NCBI GenBank assembly: GCA_015067705.1
Contig: SVLW01000008.1
Coordinates: 1-64,000, forward strand
DNA: 64,000 nt
DNA from: Oscillospiraceae bacterium
GTDB lineage: Bacteria; Bacillota; Clostridia; Oscillospirales; QAMX01
Reading direction: 5' to 3'
Positions 50,866-61,400 of this stretch are shown piece by piece. Positions within the stretch are counted from its first letter, which is position 1; each line of letters opens with the position of its first letter. A model generated the notes under the pieces. That model did not search any database. It worked only from the letters and a program-made list of their open reading frames with translations, and was not told where the DNA came from. The position numbers were made by a program, and so were the translations under genes.

Positions 50866-51363
50866 ATGAAAAAAGTTGGTATTCTGATGGGCAGCGACAG
50901 CGATCTGCCTGTTGTCGAGAAGGCCATCAATACCCTGAAGGAGTACGGCGTACCTTATGAGGTACACGTGTATTCCGCACACAGAACGCCGGAGCAGGCA
51001 AAGGAGTTCTCCGCAAATGCTGCCGCCCGCGGCTTTGGCGCTATCATTGCAGCTGCCGGCAAAGCTGCACACCTGGCAGGCGCTATTGCAGCCAATACCA
51101 CCCTGCCTGTCATCGGAATCCCTATCAAATCCTCCAATCTCGACGGTGTTGACGCACTTCTTTCCACTGTGCAGATGCCTTCCGGTATCCCTGTAGCCAC
51201 AGTTGCCATCGACGGTGCTGTCAATGCCGCTTTGCTTTCTATCCAGATTCTCGCCGTTTCCGATGAGGAACTGGCCGCAAAGCTTCTGGAGGCAAGACGC
51301 AAGGCTTCCGAAAAGGTGCTTGCCAAGAACGCAGAGATCGAAGCACGCTATAACACCCTGTAA
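50866..51363 (+). CDS. purE: N5-carboxyaminoimidazole ribonucleotide mutase
   Basis: 165 residues from MKKVGILMGSDSDLPVV; the frame runs upstream through the riboswitch, but ATGGAGG selects this ATG. Signature segments are GSDSDLPVVEKA, YSAHRTPEQ, LPVIGIPIKSSNLDGVDALLSTVQMPSGIPVATVAIDGA. AAAGKAAHLAG replaces the usual GAGGAAHLPG. No purK lies in this window, so whether the enzyme acts on N5-CAIR or directly on AIR is open. First gene of the operon. Confidence 0.95.
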   Translation: MKKVGILMGSDSDLPVVEKAINTLKEYGVPYEVHVYSAHRTPEQAKEFSANAAARGFGAIIAAAGKAAHLAGAIAANTTLPVIGIPIKSSNLDGVDALLSTVQMPSGIPVATVAIDGAVNAALLSIQILAVSDEELAAKLLEARRKASEKVLAKNAEIEARYNTL

Positions 51364-51415
51364 GCCGTCCGGTTTGCAGACACACATATCAATGTCACGA
51401 TAAGGAGACAAAAAC

Positions 51416-52102
51416 ATGGAAAAGAAGCTTGTTTACACCGGTAAGACCAAGGACGTATTCGCACTCGACAACGGCAATTACCTTCTGAAGTTCAAAGACG
51501 ATGTGACCGGTAAAGACGGTGTGTTTGATCCGGGCGAGAACTCTGTCGGCCTGACCATCGACGGCGTGGGCGACGTGAATCTGCGTATGTCCATCTATTT
51601 CTTCGAGAAGGTTAATGCTGCCGGCATCAAGACCCATTATGTCAGCGCCAACATGGCCGACACCACCATGGAAGTCCTGCCTGCGAAGGTTTTCGGCAAG
51701 GGCCTCGAGGTTATCTGCCGCCACAAGGCCGTGGGTTCCTTCTTCCGCCGCTACAGCGACTATATTGAAGAGGGCGCAGATCTGGACGCCTATGTGGAGA
51801 TGACCTTCAAGAATGACGAAAAGGGCGATCCGCTGGTCACCAAGGACGGCCTCGTGATGCTGGGCGTGATGACCGACGAGCAGTATGACGACATGAAGGC
51901 CATGACCCAGCAGATCACCAAGATCGTGGCCGATGACCTGAAGGAAAAGGGTCTGATCCTTTACGATATCAAGTTTGAGTTCGGTTATGACGCAGACGGC
52001 AAGGTCATGCTCATCGACGAGATCGCATCCGGCAATATGCGTGTCTATAAGGACGGCGAGTATATCGAGCCCATGAAGCTCTCCGAACTGTTCTTCGCAT
52101 AA
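51416..52102 (+). CDS. purC: SAICAR synthetase
   Basis: 228 residues. It condenses CAIR with aspartate using [37 protein letters not shown] at the start is the nucleotide-binding part of PurC, although the family's usual EGKAK is YTGKTK here. [23 protein letters not shown] and [25 protein letters not shown] follow. AAGGAG precedes the ATG. It is a single-domain protein and lies 52 bases after purE. Confidence 0.94.
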   Translation: MEKKLVYTGKTKDVFALDNGNYLLKFKDDVTGKDGVFDPGENSVGLTIDGVGDVNLRMSIYFFEKVNAAGIKTHYVSANMADTTMEVLPAKVFGKGLEVICRHKAVGSFFRRYSDYIEEGADLDAYVEMTFKNDEKGDPLVTKDGLVMLGVMTDEQYDDMKAMTQQITKIVADDLKEKGLILYDIKFEFGYDADGKVMLIDEIASGNMRVYKDGEYIEPMKLSELFFA

Positions 52103-52162
52103 GAAATTTTTCGCAGTATTTTTGGTATCACTGTCTGAATCGGGACAGTATGGAGGAAATCA

Positions 52163-53587
52163 ATGGGTGGCTATTTTGGCGTAGTCAGCAAAATCGACGC
52201 GATCGCAGACGTGTTTTTCGGCACGGACTATCACTCCCACCTGGGCACGGCCCGGGGCGGTATGGCGGCATGGGATCCGGAGATTGGTCTGCAGAGAGAA
52301 ATCCATAACATTCAGAATTCCCCGTTCCGCACGAAGTTTGAAAAGGTATTTGACGAGATGCAGGGCACCGCGGCCATCGGCTGTATCAGCGATTCCTCGC
52401 CCCAGCCCCTGTTGATCCGGTCGAATCTGGGCACCTATGCGATCTGTGTCATCGGTCTCATCAATAATTCCGACGAGCTCATCGCCCAGTACCTTTCCTT
52501 CAGCGGCGGTCACTTTGACGCCATGACCGGCGGCCGCGTGAATCCGACGGAGCTGGTTGCCGCGCTGATCGACCAGAAGAGCAGCTTTGCCGAGGGCATT
52601 CAGTTTGCGCAGAAGGTAATCGACGGTACGGCGTCCATCATCATTCTCCGGGACAGCGGCACGATCATTGCCGCCCGCGACCGTCTGGGTCGTCTGCCCA
52701 TTCATGTGGGAAAGAACGAAGACGGATACTGCGTGTCTTTCGAATCCTATGCCTATCAGAAGCTGGGCTATGAAAAGGAACGCGAGCTGGGTCCCGGCGA
52801 GATCGTGGAGCTTACCGCGGAGGGGATTACGCAGCTGGCCGAGCCCGGCAAGGAAATGCGGATCTGTGCCTTCCTCTGGAGCTATTACGGCTATCCCACC
52901 TCGAGCTATGAAGGCGTGAATGTGGAGCTGATGCGCTACAGAAACGGCGAGATCATGGCGGCCTATGACGAGGCGGAGGGAAACGCACAGGATGTGGACT
53001 ATGTCAGCGGTGTGCCGGATTCCGGTACGCCCCACGCCATCGGCTATTCCAATGCCAGCCACGCCCCCTTTGCCCGTCCCTATATCAAGTATACCCCCAC
53101 CTGGTCCCGCAGCTTTACGCCCCAGCGCCAGGTGGATCGCGAGAAAATCGCAAAAATGAAGCAGATCCCCATCCACGAGCTGATCGAGGGCAAGAGCCTG
53201 CTTTTCGTGGATGACTCCATCGTGCGCGGCACACAGTTGAAGGAAACTGTTGAGTTCCTGTACGCAAACGGCGCCAAGGCCGTTCATATGCGTTCTGCCT
53301 GTCCGCCCATTATGTATGGATGCAAATTCCTGAATTTCTCCCGTGCCACGGATGATATGGAACTGATCACCCGCCGCACGGTGGTGGAGCTTGAGGGTGT
53401 GGAGGGTCTTTCCCACCTGGAGGAATACAGTGACGCCAAGACCGAGCGCGGCCGCAATCTGCGCCGTGCTATCGCTGAGAAATTCAACTTCTCCTCCCTG
53501 GAATTCCAGTCTCTGGAGGGCGTGATCCAGTCCATCGGTCTGGAGCCCTGCAAACTTTGTACCTATTGCTGGAACGGCAAAGAATGA
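52163..53587 (+). CDS. PurF-like amidophosphoribosyltransferase lacking the N-terminal catalytic cysteine
   Basis: 474 residues. Order and motifs are those of PurF: an Ntn-type N-domain (GTDYHSHLGTARGG, IARDRLGRLPIHVGK), then a phosphoribosyltransferase domain with GVPDSGTPHAIGYS, KYTPTWSRSFTPQ, the PRPP loop LLFVDDSIVRGTQLKE and ACPPIMYGC, ending CKLCTYCW. The protein begins MGGYFGVV, where active PurF has an exposed Cys1 (CGVFG or CGIVG). No Cys occurs in the first ~140 residues and no upstream extension provides one. Glutamine hydrolysis by the standard route should be impossible. A Cys-less PurF subfamily is known from Bacteroides-type sequences as I recall them. It is the only PurF in the window, inside an otherwise complete operon. 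Confidence 0.85.
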   Translation: MGGYFGVVSKIDAIADVFFGTDYHSHLGTARGGMAAWDPEIGLQREIHNIQNSPFRTKFEKVFDEMQGTAAIGCISDSSPQPLLIRSNLGTYAICVIGLINNSDELIAQYLSFSGGHFDAMTGGRVNPTELVAALIDQKSSFAEGIQFAQKVIDGTASIIILRDSGTIIAARDRLGRLPIHVGKNEDGYCVSFESYAYQKLGYEKERELGPGEIVELTAEGITQLAEPGKEMRICAFLWSYYGYPTSSYEGVNVELMRYRNGEIMAAYDEAEGNAQDVDYVSGVPDSGTPHAIGYSNASHAPFARPYIKYTPTWSRSFTPQRQVDREKIAKMKQIPIHELIEGKSLLFVDDSIVRGTQLKETVEFLYANGAKAVHMRSACPPIMYGCKFLNFSRATDDMELITRRTVVELEGVEGLSHLEEYSDAKTERGRNLRRAIAEKFNFSSLEFQSLEGVIQSIGLEPCKLCTYCWNGKE

Positions 53588-53604
53588 GTAAGGAGTAAAT
53601 CATT

Positions 53605-54648
53605 ATGAGCAATAAATCTCAGTCTGCAAGCTATGCAGCAGCCGGCGTGGATATCACCGCCGGTTATGAAGCGGTTGAACTGATGAAAACCCATATTGCC
53701 CGCACCAAGACCCCCGGCGTCCTCTCCGGCATCGGCGGTTTTGGCGGTCTCTTTGGTCTGGATCTTGCCGGTATCAAGGATCCGGTGCTGGTTTCCGGCA
53801 CGGACGGCGTGGGCACCAAGGTCAAGCTGGCATTCATGCTGGATCGTCACGACACCATCGGCATCGACTGTGTTGCCATGTGTGTGAATGATATTATCTG
53901 CTGCGGCGCAAAGCCCCTGTTCTTCTTAGACTATATCGCCTGCGGCCGCAACTTCCCGGAAAAGATCGCTGCCATCGTGGCAGGCGTGGCCGAGGGCTGT
54001 GTCCAGTCCGGCTCCGCTCTCATCGGCGGTGAGACCGCCGAGCATCCCGGCATGATGCCGGAGGACGAGTACGATCTGGCCGGTTTCTCCGTGGGTGTTG
54101 TGGATCGGGAAAAGATCCTGGACGCCACTACCATGAAGGCCGGCGACGTGATGATCGCCCTGCCCTCCACCGGCGTGCATTCCAATGGCTTCAGCCTGGT
54201 GCGTAAGGTGTTTGATATTGAAAACGCCGATCTGACCTCCCCCCGCGAAGAGCTGGGCGGTAAGAGCCTGGGCGAAACCCTCCTGACTCCCACCAAGATC
54301 TACGTCAAGCCCATGCTGGCGCTCTTTGACGAGGTCAAGGTTTCCGCAGTCTCCCATATCACCGGCGGCGGCTTCTATGAGAATATTCCGCGCTGCCTGC
54401 CCGAGGGCCTCAGCGTCCGCATCAAGAAGGACGACGTGAAGGTTCTCCCCATCTTTGATCTGATTCAGTCCACCGGCAATATCCCGGAGCGCGATATGTA
54501 CAACACCTTTAATATGGGCGTTGGCATGACCTGTGTGGTGTCCCGCGAGGACGCCGACCGCGCCATCGAGATCCTGAAGGAGAGTGGGATCGACGCCTAT
54601 CTCCTGGGCGAGATCTTCGAGGGCAATGAGGGCGTTGAATTATGCTGA
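53605..54648 (+). CDS. purM: Phosphoribosylformylglycinamidine cyclo-ligase
   Basis: 347 residues. It forms AIR with ATP. Typical PurM sequence: YAAAGVDITAGYEAVELMK, GIGGFGGLFGLDL, VSGTDGVGTKVKLAF, DCVAMCVNDIICCGAKPLFFLDYIACG, GGETAEHPGM, LPSTGVHSNGFSLVR and HITGGGFYENIPR. It begins 17 bases after the PurF-like gene and overlaps purN by seven bases, so translation is coupled. Confidence 0.98.
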   Translation: MSNKSQSASYAAAGVDITAGYEAVELMKTHIARTKTPGVLSGIGGFGGLFGLDLAGIKDPVLVSGTDGVGTKVKLAFMLDRHDTIGIDCVAMCVNDIICCGAKPLFFLDYIACGRNFPEKIAAIVAGVAEGCVQSGSALIGGETAEHPGMMPEDEYDLAGFSVGVVDREKILDATTMKAGDVMIALPSTGVHSNGFSLVRKVFDIENADLTSPREELGGKSLGETLLTPTKIYVKPMLALFDEVKVSAVSHITGGGFYENIPRCLPEGLSVRIKKDDVKVLPIFDLIQSTGNIPERDMYNTFNMGVGMTCVVSREDADRAIEILKESGIDAYLLGEIFEGNEGVELC

Positions 54649-55283
54649 AGAAAACCCGCGTTGCGGTTCTGGTCTCCGGCGGCGGAACTAATCTGCAGGC
54701 GCTGATTGATTCCCGCGACCGCGGCGAGCTGCCGAATGTGGAGTTTGCATTGGTGGTAAGCTCTGCGGCGGATGCCTATGCGCTGACCCGGGCGGAAAAC
54801 GCCGGGATTCCGTCTTTGGTGATTGAGCGGAAAGGCAAAAAGCGCGAGACCTTCACCCGCCTGCTCTGCCGTGCGCTGCAGGACGCCGAGATCGATCTGG
54901 TAGTGTTCGCCGGATTCATGGTGATCCTGAGTCCGGAGTTCTTTGAAACCTTTGAAAACCGTGCCATCAATGTCCATCCGGCCCTGATCCCGTCCTTCTG
55001 CGGCGAGGGCTATTACGGACTGCATGTGCACGAGGAGGCGCTGGCCTACGGCGTCAAGCTCACCGGCGCCACGGTTCATTTTGCCACAGCAGTGACCGAC
55101 GGCGGCCCCATCATCCTGCAGAAATCTGTGGAGATCGAGGAAGGGGACACGCCCGAGACGCTGCAGCGCCGCGTCATGGAGACCTGTGAATGGATCATTC
55201 TGCCGCAGGCTGTGCGGCTTTTCAGTGAAGGCCGGCTTTCGGTCGAAGGTCGTATCGTTCGAATTTTGGAGGAATCGAAATGA
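54642..55283 (+). CDS. purN: Phosphoribosylglycinamide formyltransferase
   Basis: 213 residues. It transfers a formyl group from 10-formyl-THF to GAR. RVAVLVSGGGTNLQALID is the phosphate loop. The catalytic region reads FAGFMVILSPEFFETFENRAINVHPALIPSF, with the Asn-His pair, and GVKLTGATVHFATAVTDGGPIILQ holds the catalytic Asp. It overlaps purM and, by ATGA, the purO gene. Confidence 0.97.
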   Translation: MLKKTRVAVLVSGGGTNLQALIDSRDRGELPNVEFALVVSSAADAYALTRAENAGIPSLVIERKGKKRETFTRLLCRALQDAEIDLVVFAGFMVILSPEFFETFENRAINVHPALIPSFCGEGYYGLHVHEEALAYGVKLTGATVHFATAVTDGGPIILQKSVEIEEGDTPETLQRRVMETCEWIILPQAVRLFSEGRLSVEGRIVRILEESK

Positions 55284-55990
55284 AATTTTCCGAGTACTTA
55301 AAAGATAATGCCTATCCCGGCCGCGGCGTGGCCATCGGCCGCTCTGCCGACGGCACCAAGGCCATCCTCTGCTATTTCATCATGGGCCGTTCCACCGGTT
55401 CCCGCAACCGCGTCTTTGAAGAGGACGGCGCCGGCATCCGCACCCGTGCATTTGACGAGTCCAAGCTGCCGGATCCTTCCCTGTATGTCTACCGCGCCGT
55501 GCGCGTCATCGGCGATCAGACTGTTGTGACCAACGGCGATCAGACCGATACCATCTATGATGCACTTGCCGAAGGCAAGACCTTTGAGGATGCCCTCCGC
55601 ACCCGCACCTTTGAGCCGGATCCCCCCATCTGGACCCCCAGAATCTCCGGCGTGCTGACTGCGGCAGACGGCAAGATGTCCTATAAGCTCAGCATCCTGA
55701 AAAACGGCGGCGACGAGACTCCGCTGCGCTATTTCTATGAGTACGAGATGCCTCGCGCAGGTGAGGCCCACATCATCCACACCTACGCCCACGACGGCGA
55801 TCCTGTGCCGTCCTTCTCCGGTGAGCCGGTGCTCATCGACACCACTTCCTATCACTGCGCCAACTGCGTCATGCGTGACCTGTGGGAGGGCCTGAACGCC
55901 GACAACAAGGTTTCCGCATTCGTCCGTACCGTGGATCTCACCACCGGCGAGACCGTTACCGTCATCAAGAATAAGCATGAGGAGAAATAA
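55280..55990 (+). CDS. purO: IMP cyclohydrolase, PurO type
   Basis: 236 residues. It closes FAICAR to IMP. The fold differs from the PurH cyclohydrolase domain. Family resemblance is seen in GRGVAIGRSADGTKAILCYFIMGRS, the YRAVRVIGDQTVVTNGDQTDTIYDAL stretch (archaeal PurO has V..NG..TDTI) and PRISGVL. PurO was first known from archaea, and related proteins occur in some Bacillota and Bacteroidota. Its place immediately before a stand-alone AICAR transformylase supports the assignment. Confidence 0.88.
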   Translation: MKFSEYLKDNAYPGRGVAIGRSADGTKAILCYFIMGRSTGSRNRVFEEDGAGIRTRAFDESKLPDPSLYVYRAVRVIGDQTVVTNGDQTDTIYDALAEGKTFEDALRTRTFEPDPPIWTPRISGVLTAADGKMSYKLSILKNGGDETPLRYFYEYEMPRAGEAHIIHTYAHDGDPVPSFSGEPVLIDTTSYHCANCVMRDLWEGLNADNKVSAFVRTVDLTTGETVTVIKNKHEEK

Positions 55991-55993
55991 GAT

Positions 55994-57178
55994 ATGAACG
56001 AGTTTGCTCTGAAATACGGCTGTAACCCCAACCAGAAGCCCGCCCGCATTTATATGCATGACGGCAGCGACCTGCCCATTGAGGTGCTCTCCGGCCGTCC
56101 CGGCTACATCAATTTCCTGGACGCTTTCAACAGCTGGCAGCTGGTGCGCGAGCTGAAGATCGCCACCGGTCTTCCCTGCGCCACTTCCTTCAAGCACGTG
56201 AGCCCCACCTCCGCAGCCGTGGGTCTGCCCCTGTCCGACGCCCTCAAGAAGGCCTGCTTCGTGGAGGATGTGAAGGGTCTTGACGATTCTCCCATCGCCT
56301 GCGCCTATGCCCGCGCCCGCGGCACCGATCGTATGTCTTCCTTCGGTGACTGGATCGCCCTCAGCGATACCTGTGACGCTGTCACCGCCCGTCTGATCCG
56401 CCGCGAGGTGTCCGACGGCATCATCGCACCGGACTACACCCCCAAGGCTCTGGAGATCCTGAAGAAGAAGCGCGGCGGCAACTATAATGTGGTCAAGATC
56501 GACCCGAACTTCGTCCCGGACGAGGTCGAGCGCAAGCAGGTCTACGGCATCACCTTCGAGCAGGGCCGCAACAACTTCAAGATCGACGAAGAGCTGCTGC
56601 AGAATCTGGTCACCGCCAACAAGGAACTGCCCGAGGAAGGCAAGCGCGACCTGATCATCGCCCTCATCACTCTGAAGTACACCCAGTCCAACTCCGTCTG
56701 CTTTGCTTATGACGGTCAGGCCATTGGCGTTGGCGCCGGCCAGCAGTCCCGTATCCACTGCACTCGTCTCGCCGGCAACAAGGCCGACCTGTGGCATCTG
56801 CGCCAGCATGAAAAGGTGCTGAATCTGCCGTTCCGCGAGGAAATCGGCCGTCCCGACCGCGATAATACCATCGATATCTATCTTTCCGATCAGTCCGAGG
56901 ACGTTCTGGCCGACGGCAACTGGCAGCTCTACTTCACCGAGCAGCCCGTTCCCTTCACCAAGGCCGAGCAGCGCGCCTATCTCGACACCATCACCGGTGT
57001 TGCCCTGGGTTCTGACGCCTTCTTCCCCTTCGGTGATAACATCGAGCGTGCACGCCGCAGCGGCGTTTCCTATGTGGCCCAGCCCGGCGGCTCCATCCGT
57101 GACGACAATGTCATCGAGACCTGCGATAAGTACAACATGGTGATGGCCTTCACCGGTATGCGTCTCTTCCACCACTAA
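55994..57178 (+). CDS. purH: Stand-alone AICAR transformylase (C-terminal PurH domain only)
   Basis: 394 residues. It has ALKYGCNPNQKPARIY at the N-terminus, the catalytic Lys-His in TSFKHVSPTSAAVGLPLSDAL, YTQSNSVCFAYDGQAIGVGAGQQSRIHCTRLA, FFPFGDNIERARRSGV and the end MAFTGMRLFHH, all belonging to the transformylase half of PurH. The N-terminal IMP cyclohydrolase half is missing, and PurO encoded just upstream replaces it. The gene symbol is given for the domain family only. It uses 10-formyl-THF; its substrate ZMP is the precursor of the ZTP sensed by the operon's riboswitch. Confidence 0.93.
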   Translation: MNEFALKYGCNPNQKPARIYMHDGSDLPIEVLSGRPGYINFLDAFNSWQLVRELKIATGLPCATSFKHVSPTSAAVGLPLSDALKKACFVEDVKGLDDSPIACAYARARGTDRMSSFGDWIALSDTCDAVTARLIRREVSDGIIAPDYTPKALEILKKKRGGNYNVVKIDPNFVPDEVERKQVYGITFEQGRNNFKIDEELLQNLVTANKELPEEGKRDLIIALITLKYTQSNSVCFAYDGQAIGVGAGQQSRIHCTRLAGNKADLWHLRQHEKVLNLPFREEIGRPDRDNTIDIYLSDQSEDVLADGNWQLYFTEQPVPFTKAEQRAYLDTITGVALGSDAFFPFGDNIERARRSGVSYVAQPGGSIRDDNVIETCDKYNMVMAFTGMRLFHH

Positions 57179-57215
57179 GAATTCTGCGAAAAACATCGAA
57201 AGGATGGAATCACGC

Positions 57216-58478
57216 ATGAAAGTAATGGTAGTCGGTTCCGGCGGACGTGAACACGCCATCATCAAGAAATTAAAAGAAAATAAGACTATTGATACCATCT
57301 ACGCACTTCCGGGCAACGGCGGCATCGCCGCCGACGCTTGTTGCGTGGCAATCGGCGCCAAGGACATCGACGCCCAGGTGAAGTTTGCCGTGGAGAACGG
57401 TATTGACTTTGCCGTGGTGGCGCCGGATGATCCCCTGGTGCTGGGTGCGGTGGATGCGCTGGAGGCAGCCGGTATCCGCTGCTTTGGTCCCCGCGCAAAC
57501 GCCGCCATTATCGAGGGCAGTAAGGTGTTTTCGAAAAACCTCATGAAGAAGTACGGCATCCCCACTGCCGCATACGAGGTCTTTGAGGACGCGGAATCTG
57601 CACTTTCCTATCTTGAGACCGCTCCGATCCCCACCGTGGTCAAGGCCGACGGCCTGGCACTGGGTAAGGGCGCCATTGTCGCCATGACCCGCGAAGAGGC
57701 CATCGACGCTGTGCGCTCCATGATGGAGGACAAGATCTTCGGCGACAGCGGCAGCCGTGTGGTCATCGAAGAATTCCTGGAGGGCCCGGAGGTTTCCGTG
57801 CTGTCCTTCACCGATGGCAAGACCGTGATCCCCATGGTTTCCTCCATGGATCATAAGCGCGCCCACGACAATGACGAGGGCCTGAATACCGGCGGTATGG
57901 GCACCATCGCCCCGAACCCCTATTATACCCCCGAAATGGCCGATCGCTGTATGCAGGAGATCTTCCTGCCCACCATCGAGGCCATGCAGAAGGAAGGCCG
58001 CCCCTTCAAGGGCTGTTTGTACTTCGGTCTGATGCTGACGAAGGATGGCCCCAAGGTCATTGAGTATAACTGCCGCTTCGGTGATCCGGAGACCCAGGTG
58101 GTGCTGCCGCTCTTGGAGAGCGATCTCTTTGAGATCATGCAGGCCGTGGCAGAGGAGCGCCTGACCGCAGAGGACGTGAAGTTCTCGGACGGCAGCGCCT
58201 GCTGTGTGATCCTGGCCTCCGACGGCTATCCCCAAAAGTATGCAAGCGGCTTTGAGATCACCGTGGACGAGGGCATTGATGGCGAAGTCTATATCGCCGG
58301 TGCAAAGCTCGCGGACGGCAAGCTCCTGTCCGCAGGCGGTCGTGTACTGGGCGTGACGGCCACGGCCGATTCTCTGCCCCAGGCCATCGAACGGGCCTAT
58401 GCGGCAGTTCCCCATGTGCGTTTTGAGAATGCCTATTATAGAAAAGACATTGGTCAGCGTGCTTTGAAGGCGCTTTGA
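57216..58478 (+). CDS. purD: Phosphoribosylamine-glycine ligase
   Basis: 420 residues from MKVMVVGSGGREHAII; an ATG four codons earlier overlaps the AAGGA site and is not used. ATP-grasp enzyme forming GAR. Motifs: FAVVAPDDPLVLGAVDALEAAGI, GPRANAAIIEGSKVFSKNLMKKYGIPTA, VVKADGLALGKGAIV, EEFLEGPEVSVLSFTDG, NTGGMGTIAP and YNCRFGDPETQVVLPLL. It continues the operon 38 bases after the transformylase gene and is followed by purL after 12 bases. Confidence 0.97.
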   Translation: MKVMVVGSGGREHAIIKKLKENKTIDTIYALPGNGGIAADACCVAIGAKDIDAQVKFAVENGIDFAVVAPDDPLVLGAVDALEAAGIRCFGPRANAAIIEGSKVFSKNLMKKYGIPTAAYEVFEDAESALSYLETAPIPTVVKADGLALGKGAIVAMTREEAIDAVRSMMEDKIFGDSGSRVVIEEFLEGPEVSVLSFTDGKTVIPMVSSMDHKRAHDNDEGLNTGGMGTIAPNPYYTPEMADRCMQEIFLPTIEAMQKEGRPFKGCLYFGLMLTKDGPKVIEYNCRFGDPETQVVLPLLESDLFEIMQAVAEERLTAEDVKFSDGSACCVILASDGYPQKYASGFEITVDEGIDGEVYIAGAKLADGKLLSAGGRVLGVTATADSLPQAIERAYAAVPHVRFENAYYRKDIGQRALKAL

Positions 58479-58490
58479 TGGAGGAATCAC

Positions 58491-61400
58491 ATGGTTTATA
58501 GAATTTTTGTTGAGAAAAAGCAGGGCCTGGCCAACGAGGCCGCGGCTCTTGCTTCCGATATTCGCAATCTCCTGCAGATCGAGGGTCTTACCGACCTGCG
58601 CCTCTTGAACCGCTATGACGTGGAGCATATTGATGAAGAGCTTTTCGCCTATGCCACCCGTACCGTGTTCTCTGAGCCGCAGCTTGATGACGTGACCACC
58701 GAGCTTTCTGCCGAGGGTGCCATCGTGTTTGCCGTGGAGTATCTGCCGGGTCAGTTCGACCAGCGCGCCGACTCCGCCGCACAGTGCATCCAGATCATCT
58801 CCCAGGGCGAGCGTCCTCTGGTGCGCACTGCCCGCGTGTATCTGCTCTACGGCGATCTCTCCTCCGAGGATGTGGAGAAGATCAAGAAGTACGTCATCAA
58901 CCCCGTTGAGAGCCGCGAGGCTTCTCTCGACCGCTTTGAGACGCTTGCCGCACAGTACGAGATTCCCACTACGGTTGCAGTGCTCGAGGGCTTCTGCCAG
59001 CTGGATCGTGCAGGTCTGGAGGCTTTTGTGGCTCAGTACGGCCTTGCCATGGATGCCGATGATATCGCATTCTGCCAGCAGTACTTCATCTCCGAGCAGC
59101 GCGACCCCACCATCACCGAGATCCGCATGATCGACACCTATTGGAGCGATCATTGCCGTCATACCACCTTCCTCACCACCATTGACAACGTGGCGTTTGA
59201 GGATGAACTGCTGCAGGGTGCATACGAGGAGTATCTGGCTGCCCGTCGTGAGATCGGCCGCACCAAGCCCATCAATCTGATGGACATTGCAACCCTTGCC
59301 ACCCGCGTGCTGAAAAAGCAGGGCAAGCTGCCGAAGCTGGATGAGTCCGAAGAAATCAATGCCTGCACCGTGAAGATCAAGGTGGATGTGGCCGGTGAGG
59401 AGCAGGATTGGCTGCTGCTTTTCAAGAACGAGACCCACAATCATCCCACCGAGATCGAGCCCTTCGGCGGTGCCGCCACCTGTATCGGCGGTGCCATTCG
59501 CGATCCGCTGTCCGGCCGTTCCTATGTCTACGCCGCTATGCGTGTCACCGGCGCCGGCAACCCCTTAAAGCCTGTTTCCGAAACCATCCCCGGCAAGCTG
59601 CCCCAGCGTAAGCTGGTCACCACTGCTGCTGCCGGTTACAGCTCTTACGGTAACCAGATCGGTCTGGCCACCGGTCAGGTGGACGAGCTCTATCACGATG
59701 GCTATGTTGCCAAGCGCATGGAGATCGGCGCGGTCATCGCTGCTGCTCCTGCCGAAAATGTCCGCCGCGAAGTCCCCGAAGAGGGCGACATCGTGATCCT
59801 GCTGGGCGGCCGCACCGGCCGTGACGGCATCGGCGGCGCCACCGGTTCTTCCAAGTCCCACACGCTGGAATCTCTCGAGAACTGCGGCGCAGAAGTCCAG
59901 AAGGGCAACGCCCCCGAGGAGCGCAAGCTCCAGCGCCTGTTCCGCAATGCCGAGGCCTCCCGTCTCATCAAGCGCTGCAATGACTTTGGCGCCGGCGGCG
60001 TGTCCGTTGCCATCGGTGAGCTGGCCGACGGCCTGGTCATCGACCTGAATGCCGTGCCCAAGAAGTACGAGGGTCTCGACGGCACCGAGCTGGCCATCTC
60101 CGAATCTCAGGAGCGTATGGCCGTGGTGGTCGAAGAGAAGGATGCTGCCCGCTTTATGGAACTGGCAGCCAGCGAAAACCTGGAGTCCACCATTGTCGCC
60201 CATGTGCAGGCAGAGCCGCGTCTTGTGATGCACTGGAACGGCGTGAAGATCGTGGATATCTCCCGCGAATTCCTGAACTCTAACGGTGCTGAGAAGCACA
60301 TTGATATTACGCCCGCCGCTCCCGCTGCCCTTCCCACCCGCAAGGTGGAGGATTTTGCAGCCGGTATGGAGGCACTGGCAGGAGATCTGAACGTCTGCTC
60401 CAAGCGCGGTCTTTCCGAGCGCTTTGACTCCACCATCGGCGCAGGTACTGTCCTGATGCCCTTTGGCGGCCGCAATCAGCAGACCCCCATTCAGGCCATG
60501 GTCCACAAGATCTCTGTGGAAAAGGCCCACACCGATACCTGCTCCTTCATGGCATGGGGCTATAACCCCTTCATTGCCGAGCGGAGCCCCTTCCACGGCG
60601 CCTATCTGGCTGTGGTGGAATCTGTTGCCAAGCTGGTGGCAACCGGTGCTTCCTTTGAGGATGTATACCTGACTTTCCAGGAGTACTTCGAGAAGCCGAA
60701 GCGTGACGGCAAGCGTTGGGGCAAGCCGCTGGCAGCTCTTCTGGGTGCTTTCCGTGCTCAGATGGCTTACGGCATCGCCGCTATCGGCGGTAAGGACTCC
60801 ATGAGCGGTACCTTTGAGGACATCGATGTTCCGCCTACGTTGGTTTCCTTTGCTGTTACCACCGGTAAGTCCGACGAGGTTATTTCTCCGGAATTCAAGG
60901 CCGCCGGTCACCGTGTGGCATGGCTCCGTCCGGAGTATGACGCAGCAGGTCTGCCTGTTGTGGAGTCCGAGAAGGCACTCTTTGATACCGTCACCCGTCT
61001 CATGCGCGAGGGCCGCGTGGCCGCAGCCTATACGCCCACTTACGGAGGTGTTGCTGAGGCCGTTATGAAGATGGCCTTCGGTAACGAGATCGGCTTTGCC
61101 TATGATGAAAAGCTGACGCTGGACGAGATCTTCGGCTATAGCTACGGCTCCTTCCTCCTGGAGCTCACCGACGACAGCGACGTGGGCACCACGCTGGGTT
61201 ATACCACCGCAGATGCAAAGATTGCCTATCAGGGCGCAGAACTCTGCCTGAAGAACCTCCTCGGTATCTACGAGGACAAGCTGGAGCCCATTTATTCCTG
61301 CAACATCGAGCAGGGCAAGGGCGAGATCCCGGCCTTTACGCACAAGGCTGAGAGCTACCCGAAGCCTGCTGTTTCCATCGCACGTCCCCGTGTGCTGATT

